A stretch of DNA of 64,000 bases from assembly GCA_038501195.1 (NCBI GenBank), contig JBBPUQ010000002.1, positions 1,240,001 to 1,304,000 on the forward strand, read 5' to 3'. The stretch is from Nemania diffusa (Eukaryota > Ascomycota > Sordariomycetes > Xylariales > Xylariaceae). The translations under genes and the position numbers were made by a program. Below, one piece after another: positions 58,001 through 64,000 of the stretch (its first letter is position 1; each line of letters begins with the position of its first letter). Under the pieces are notes generated by a model. That model ran no database searches and had not been told where the DNA came from. It was given only the letters and a program-made list of their open reading frames with translations.

Positions 58001-61000
58001 AGTTGGTAGTGCTCGATATCCCCTTCTGTTACATAGGTAGCGTAAACATACAATTATTCTGCACTTCCAGTGATCACATAATATAGTAGTTAAGTAGGTA
58101 TACTAGGTATACAGAGTGCGCAGTATGGAGCACTGAAATATTCCCCATCACACCGCCAACTCATTCACATTCGCCAGATCGGCTGGTTTCCGCACTTCAT
58201 TGGTCGAATTGTTTGATTACCTGGTTCTAGGGCGGCTGGAGAGAGCTTCCTAAAAAAGGCGTCGTGAGTGGAGGGCTTGGAATGATTGCGTGCATATCAA
58301 TGCCGGGCCCATCTGGGTCTGTCTTGTCTTGTATTGGAATACACGTGGTCGGGTCAAGTGACGATTGGTTGTAGAGATTTCTCCGTGAGAATTACCTATC
58401 TATCACCCGATGACATACTTTGGCGTGGTTTAAGCGCTATAGTGTCATTTGTGTCTCCCGCTCAGGGTCGATTCTGCCGGAATTACAGTGCTGTGAAGGA
58501 AACACAGAGCCACCAGATTCCCCAGATAATAAGCACATGATCACGTTTGATCTTCAATGGCTTACACCAAAAGTTGACAGCAAGCCCGGGGGATCTTAAT
58601 TCAAGGGTTTCCTGCGAGGTGGGCAAGGTTATGGAGTCCGCGGCAAATCCACCATTTGACGAGGACCGCCAAGACCACCGACGGTTGCCCAATTCGTGCT
58701 CTTGCAGAAGTCTCCTGCAGGCCACATGAAAACATGAGAGCATGAGAGACAAAATAGTACGCTACGAGGAACAGCTGGAAATTACCTGTGGATGGTGCTC
58801 CCACTGAGTGAGAGACACATGCCCCTACATAATTAGACAACGGCAGACATTAAATATCAACTCGCCATCTCTGATAACTATCATGAAAATCAGGTCTACT
58901 CTGTACACAGATAGGTAGATAATACGGGTACCTGCACGGGGCATGTTCCGACGGCGCCATAGTACATATGCAGAGATACACAAGCCAGGGTTGTGTCTGA
59001 AAACTTATAAGCCCACCTCCGAATCCGGGGGCGAACCTTGAGACTACGAGCACTCGAAAGGCTTCCATCGTGAAGTAGTGTATCGTCTCTTATATGTTGT
59101 AAATCGTAAACAATAAATAGCAAATAGTAAATAATTATAAGGAATAAAAAGAAGACTCCTGGGGAGTGCAAGGTGGCACATTGTGAGGTAAGAATTGAGA
59201 CGTTGCCGCTATACATATATGTATAAGAATGGATTCCCAAGCCCACATTTCTGTATAACCCCAAATTTCTCCTCAAAGCACATATATCACCTGATATTCT
59301 GTATAGCACGTCTATCTAAACTCTGCGTTGCTTGAGCTGGACTACGCGCATGCCTAGGCAATTCACGATGCACGAATCGATGGTATATTATGAGGATTAT
59401 CGTCTATTTCACACTAGCATGCTATGAAAAGCAGGTTCTTGAATGCGTGTCTATGCCGATTGGTCGAGGGACCTGTTATGTATAGGAAGCTGTTAGACTA
59501 GTGCTGGCTGAGGTGGATAAGGGGTTCGTTCACCCGTCTCTAGCGGCCAGTAAGCAAATGGGGATTCTCTGGGCGATTTAGGGGTATAATATTCTACATA
59601 TACTTACTTATCTAAGGAGGAGGCAGGTATAGGCTATACCTATACGGTACAGGTAGGTATCGTGTCGGGCTTGAAGTCATCAGTTGGTCATAGGTCGTAT
59701 ACTTCTACTCCCCATACTCTGTATCCACCTGTACCTGCTGACAGTCGCTGATTCCCTCGACTTGTTGCAACTTGCAAGTAGATATACCTATATGTCTCTG
59801 CGCATCGCAGGCATTCTCAGGGGAATGCAACGATATGAGGAAGGTACCGTTCTACCTTGTTCCTCTTTGCATTCCTCATTGCCTATCTGGGCGGTCTTGT
59901 CTCCTACATAGGTTACATAGGTTACACTAGGTAGGTTAAGTAAAGTAGGCATGACCACCACGGATTTTACCCCTGATTAATTCAATCAATTAGGCTTTGG
60001 GACGGTAAAGTGGGATGCAGCAAGCGGGCGGGCTGGCTGTTCCTGACTCTGCAACTCGATCCATTCGTCGCTCTGTCACTCAACGCCACTCATTTTCTTT
60101 CTCCTCTTCATTTTCGTCTTCTCTCCTTTCCTTCGCATGGCTCCAATTTGTTCGTAATTTCGCTCCTCTCGCTGTCCCGGTTGATATCTGTGAAGATTTT
60201 ACAGATTGGCAGGGCGTGATATATGAAAGAGGAGATAGTGAGAGAGAGAGAAAGAGAGAGCAAAAAAAACACCCCAGCGGACCCCCCAGTATACTTCACC
60301 TACCTATTATATTACTCAGTACCTACAGTACCTGCTCGGCTCTTCTGTCGTCGAACAGGGGAACTGACAGGCTATCCATCTATACACTCCCTACCTAAGC
60401 GAGACGTTCGCAGTTGTTTGCGACGCAAGTACTCCGTGGCCATCGGTACGCTACAGAATACTTTAGGCACACTACGGCGCTGCACTACCTACACGCTCTC
60501 ACCTCCTGTTGATGCGCTTCTTCTATGGTCAGAGTCAGATTACAGGCTTGGACCCTGCTTGCATCGGCTACCGGATTGGGCGACCTATCTGTGCGACAAG
60601 TCCACCGCGACCTCGTTAGTGCACACTGCACACTGCACTACATATATGCGACGTCAATCAGGGTCAGGGCCATATTTCTTCTTTGGGCCGTTTGGAGCGT
60701 CTCGAAACCGAGCGACAGGGAGTGCGCCAAAGTCTCGGCGGCGGTCAAGACCCAGACCAACCCTGACCAGCCACTAAGCCAGCAGCAGCAACTGCACGCC
60801 TGGGTGGCTATCAAGCCGGCCGGGGGGATCAGTGCCAGGGGTGCGAAAGCTCTGACCTCTGCTGCGAAACGACGACGACCAATCACGTCGCGGCCTGCCC
60901 TCGCGCGCAACCATTTTGCATACACTCTAGGTACTATAGCAATATACGCTACCGGTATTCCGTGCTAGTGCATACAGGAGATAGGTACCTACACCTACCT

Positions 61001-61066
61001 CTACAGGGTACCGACCTACCTACAGTACTTACAGTGGACTGGGGTAAGTTGTGAGTGTGGGCCGCC
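55035..61066. other. 6 kb spacer upstream of the RhoGAP gene
   Basis: No gene is supported. Short frames at 56334-56555, 56729-56938, 57152-57475 and 58483-58752 have no recognisable content. A tRNA-like fragment occurs near 57815-57905 on the minus strand but does not fold as a tRNA. The last kilobase (60000-61060) has GA and CT runs (60236-60262, 60100-60130) and TAGGTA words and is likely promoter/5' UTR of the RhoGAP gene. A CTACGTAA/TACGTAG palindromic patch is at about 57665-57696. Confidence 0.45.
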
Positions 61067-64000
61067 ATGTCGCATCTAACGCTCCGGCGCAGCCAGACTC
61101 CGCCAAGTTCCCACGTTGAGCAGCAAGCGACGGAGGAGGGCATTCAAGATAGTCCAACCATCGGCAGAGCCGCGCCAGACTATTCTTCAGACGACTCTGA
61201 ATTGCATTCATCGCCGTCCTCGCCACTCGCGACAACTGCGAGCATTACTGCCACAATCTCATCATTATCTGTTCCCTTCACGAGTAAAACAAGGTAAGCA
61301 GCTTTTTCTCGTCTCTCTTTTTTTGCTAGCTTCTGGTCTTCTCTTTGTCCGTGCTTGTACCACCTCTATATCCTTGAGGGCGAAAGGAACAAAGGATTGA
61401 ATTGCTTCCTCCGCCGCCGTCCTCCCTGCCGGCAAGGCTCCCTACTTGCATAGCGTTTCTCACTCACCGATGCCTCTCGAATTCTGTTGGACATAAGTCA
61501 AAGGCATATTTCTTGGGACCTATCTGCTTGGCTGGAATTCGTTTGAAAACCTGCTGCTGCACGTGCGGCCTCGGCCTGTAGAAAGACGCCGCGTTACTTA
61601 CGTTTGCAACGACGGAAGCCAGCCACTCATCAGCTACTTCCACTAGCTGCGAAAGACAGCCTTGAGACAGTGCTGACCAAGATCCCCCACCATCTAGATC
61701 TCAACGAAAAGCGGCGCCCAGCCCTCTGCAGACGAGCATCGCCAACAGGTCACCTAGCGTGAGCCCAAGTAGCGCAGGCTTCCCGTCGCCGGCTCTCGAT
61801 GCTCTAGCTCCGTCTCCCCTGCCTTCTCCTTCAGCGTCTGAGTCGGCTACACAATCCTCCAGGGAAGCTCATCGACCGTCCCGACCCCATCATTCTCCTC
61901 TTGCAGACACAAGTTTCCTCGAGATCTCTCCACCGGCAACTCCAACCACGATTCGTCCTAGGTGCGTTCTCTTCTCGAAACCGTGAAAGGATACTCAGTT
62001 GATACGTAGCGATTTCATTCGGGGCACATAAATTGACTAACCTCTTCCTCATCTAGCCTGAGTTCGCTCTCTCACGCTCCGAATGACTCTCGAACAGTAC
62101 CGAGCCCCATTGCCAGCACGAAACCAATAGGTTCTGCTGCTGTAGGCCTACCGAAAATGGCCAGTGGATCATCCCTCTCGCAGGTTGAGTCGACGAGAGT
62201 AGCCCCGAGAACATCCTCAATCGACTCGGCAGTCTCGGCGATTTCGTCGCGAGCGCCCTCGCAGCAAAGTTCACAAGACGATGTCGCCAATCTGATTCGA
62301 GCAGCCGGGACCCCTGAAGCTGTTATTCAATATCTGTTGAAAGAGAAGCAGTCCCAGTCCCAGCAAAATACGCAGCTATGGCGCCTAGTAGATAAACAGA
62401 GGGCTATGATATTAGGCCTCAATAAAGATTTAGATCGGGCCTTAAAAGAAAAAGAGAAGTACAGGAAGAAGCTGAAGGAGGTGATTGCTATCCATGACGA
62501 CCATACAAAACCCAATGTTGCATCGTCGAGGACAGAAAGCCTTCAAACTGTCGAGGTGAAGGTTTCGAAACCAGAATCCAGTAATGCACCTCGGTCGCCT
62601 TCAAACCTCGACTCGGACAGTACAAAGCATTCCCCTGTAGATATGTCACTCGCTCCCTATCCAATCACTCCTCCTGCGGATCGGATACCGCATGAAAATC
62701 CTTCGAAGGTCCAAGAAATGCTGGATCCTTCGCATGCTATGCCAAAGGCTTCGGAGCATGCTCTAGATCATTTTGACCACGAGGAACAGGACCGCATTGC
62801 TGACGCAGTAAAGAATGCTACTAATGCTGCAAATGAACTGCCCATTCATATTGGGTTGCCTCCGTCGAGAAGTCTTCCGAGTAAACCTCCGCGCGCACCT
62901 CAACCAAAGCCCCCGACCGTAGCCATCATCGAAGCGACTCCATTAATAGACCAAGGGATTTCACAGTTCCCGCCTCCGCCCGCGCCACCCCCTCGAAAAC
63001 CTCCACCTGCCCCCTTACAGCTGAAGAAAACCCCCAATTTGACGCGGGCACCAGCTGTCGATGATGAAAACGATTCCGAGTCAGATTACGATTCTTTACT
63101 AGAAGTAGATGAGATTCCGAATACCGAGTCAAGGGGACGAAGGCGTACTAGAGAGGACGACGACCGCGAGCGAGAAATTATTGCACAGCAGGAGGCCGAA
63201 GCCCGAAGCCTGTCAAAGAAAAGCAAAAAGGGTAGCCAAAAAGGAACGCCGACTCCAGAAGAGACTCAGCACACAGGAATGGACTTACCCGTCAGCCCTC
63301 GTACTAAAGTACCTCAACCGTTGATCGTGCGAGACAACGTCCCAGCATCGTTAGTTGGCATGCTTAGTGCGAACGGGTCCCAACAGACGCTGCACCCCGC
63401 GATGATAAGTCCAGGATTGCCATCAAGCCCTCGGCCCTCTGCATTCTCGCCGCCACTGTCACCCCGCGGCATGACTTCAGGCGCAGTTCCACTGTCTCCT
63501 AGAGCGCCTCGACAACCAATACCGCTCCCACCAAACACACCCAAATTCCATCCTGTTTCTTCTGAGTCGCTGAACCTCACCTCACCTCAACCGCTCCATG
63601 TTACCAAGGAGACACAAAACCCCGAGCAACCCCGACGCACCGAGATATTCCGCGGTCTTATTACCGAGGAATATCCTGATCTGCTACTCCCTCCAAATGC
63701 CCTCCCATCTGTTGCTGTCAAAGTCGCCTCGTCTCGGATGAGACCATCCCGGGCGAGTCTACTTTCTCTCACGCAACTTGAAGAAGACCCCGTTTTCACA
63801 CTCGCGATCCTGTCTAGATTCGGGGGCGGTGAGCTGTGGAGGGTGGAAAAGGATAGCAGCTCACTCGCAAAGCTGGACCAAAGAATGAAACAATGCTCCT
63901 CCTTCACCGCTAAAACTCCTGATCGATCCCTATTTAGTGGTCACGCTCCTGCTAAGCTGGATGCTCGCCGCACCATCCTCGATAACTATCTGGATGAGCT
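61067..64000 (+). CDS. Bem3-like PX/RhoGAP protein (5' part, truncated by window end)
   Basis: Probable GTPase-activating protein for Cdc42/Rho in polarised growth. Exons 61067-61293, 61698-61961 and 62057 onward stay open to the window edge, giving 811 residues so far. The N-terminal half is Ser/Pro-rich. A predicted helix around 240-310 contains LIRAAGTPEAVIQYLLKEK and LGLNKDLDRALKEKEKYRKK, the conserved coiled coil of this fungal family. Pro-rich SH3-ligand-like runs (PPPPAPPPRKPPPAP) follow. Near the edge, RGLITEEYPDLLLPPNALPS, DPVFTLAILSRFGGGELWRV and SSLAKLDQRMKQC mark the start of the PX domain. PH and RhoGAP domains would lie beyond 64000, so the RhoGAP label is inferred. GCCGCC precedes the ATG. 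Intron 1 (404 nt) is unusually long for this region. Confidence 0.82.

Overview
The window is nuclear DNA of a filamentous ascomycete (Pezizomycotina, probably Sordariomycetes). Short GT-AG introns (about 50-220 nt, some with recognisable CTAAC-type branch points) interrupt nearly every gene. The proteins match fungal families such as the FYVE-RING E3, DUF2406, PXR1, VMA21, Fun30 and a full ABCB transporter. Long spacers are full of TACCTA/TAGGTA words. Exon joins were made by eye from frame, splice signals and family conservation; no alignment could be run.

Layout. A secreted multicopper oxidase (+, 840-3020) is followed by a SCOCO-domain short coiled-coil gene (-, 5625-6125). A 10.5 kb spacer with no recognisable gene comes next. 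Then three minus-strand genes in a row: a FYVE-RING ubiquitin ligase (16686-19173), a GDSL/SGNH esterase resembling carbohydrate esterase family 16 (20263-21341) and an ABCB multidrug-type transporter (21979-26570). Glucose-6-phosphate dehydrogenase (-, 28266-30185) and ribosomal protein eL33 (+, 32376-33230) follow, then a 5.7 kb spacer. From 38.9 to 55.0 kb genes are denser: a DUF2406 protein (+), VMA21 (-), Fun30-type SNF2 remodeller (+), an unrecognised coiled-coil nuclear candidate (-), PXR1 (+), a possible Cys-containing orphan (+), a lineage-type proline/arginine-rich protein (+) and a DnaJ-zinc finger protein (-). After 6 kb of spacer the window ends inside a Bem3-like PX/RhoGAP gene (+, from 61067).

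The genes are mostly unrelated housekeeping functions (pentose phosphate pathway, ribosome, V-ATPase assembly, chromatin, nucleolar rRNA/telomerase biology, endosomal ubiquitination, Rho signalling) plus two secreted oxidative/hydrolytic enzymes and one exporter. I see no biosynthetic cluster, CRISPR, intact transposon, rRNA or intact tRNA. The most notable things are a block of ten TQ dipeptides in the Fun30 N-terminus, a 10-nt exon in the eL33 gene, a roughly 50-residue Lys/Glu-rich insert in the first ATPase domain of the ABC transporter, a sharp base-composition step inside the oxidase gene, and palindromic TACCTAGGTA words in divergent promoters.
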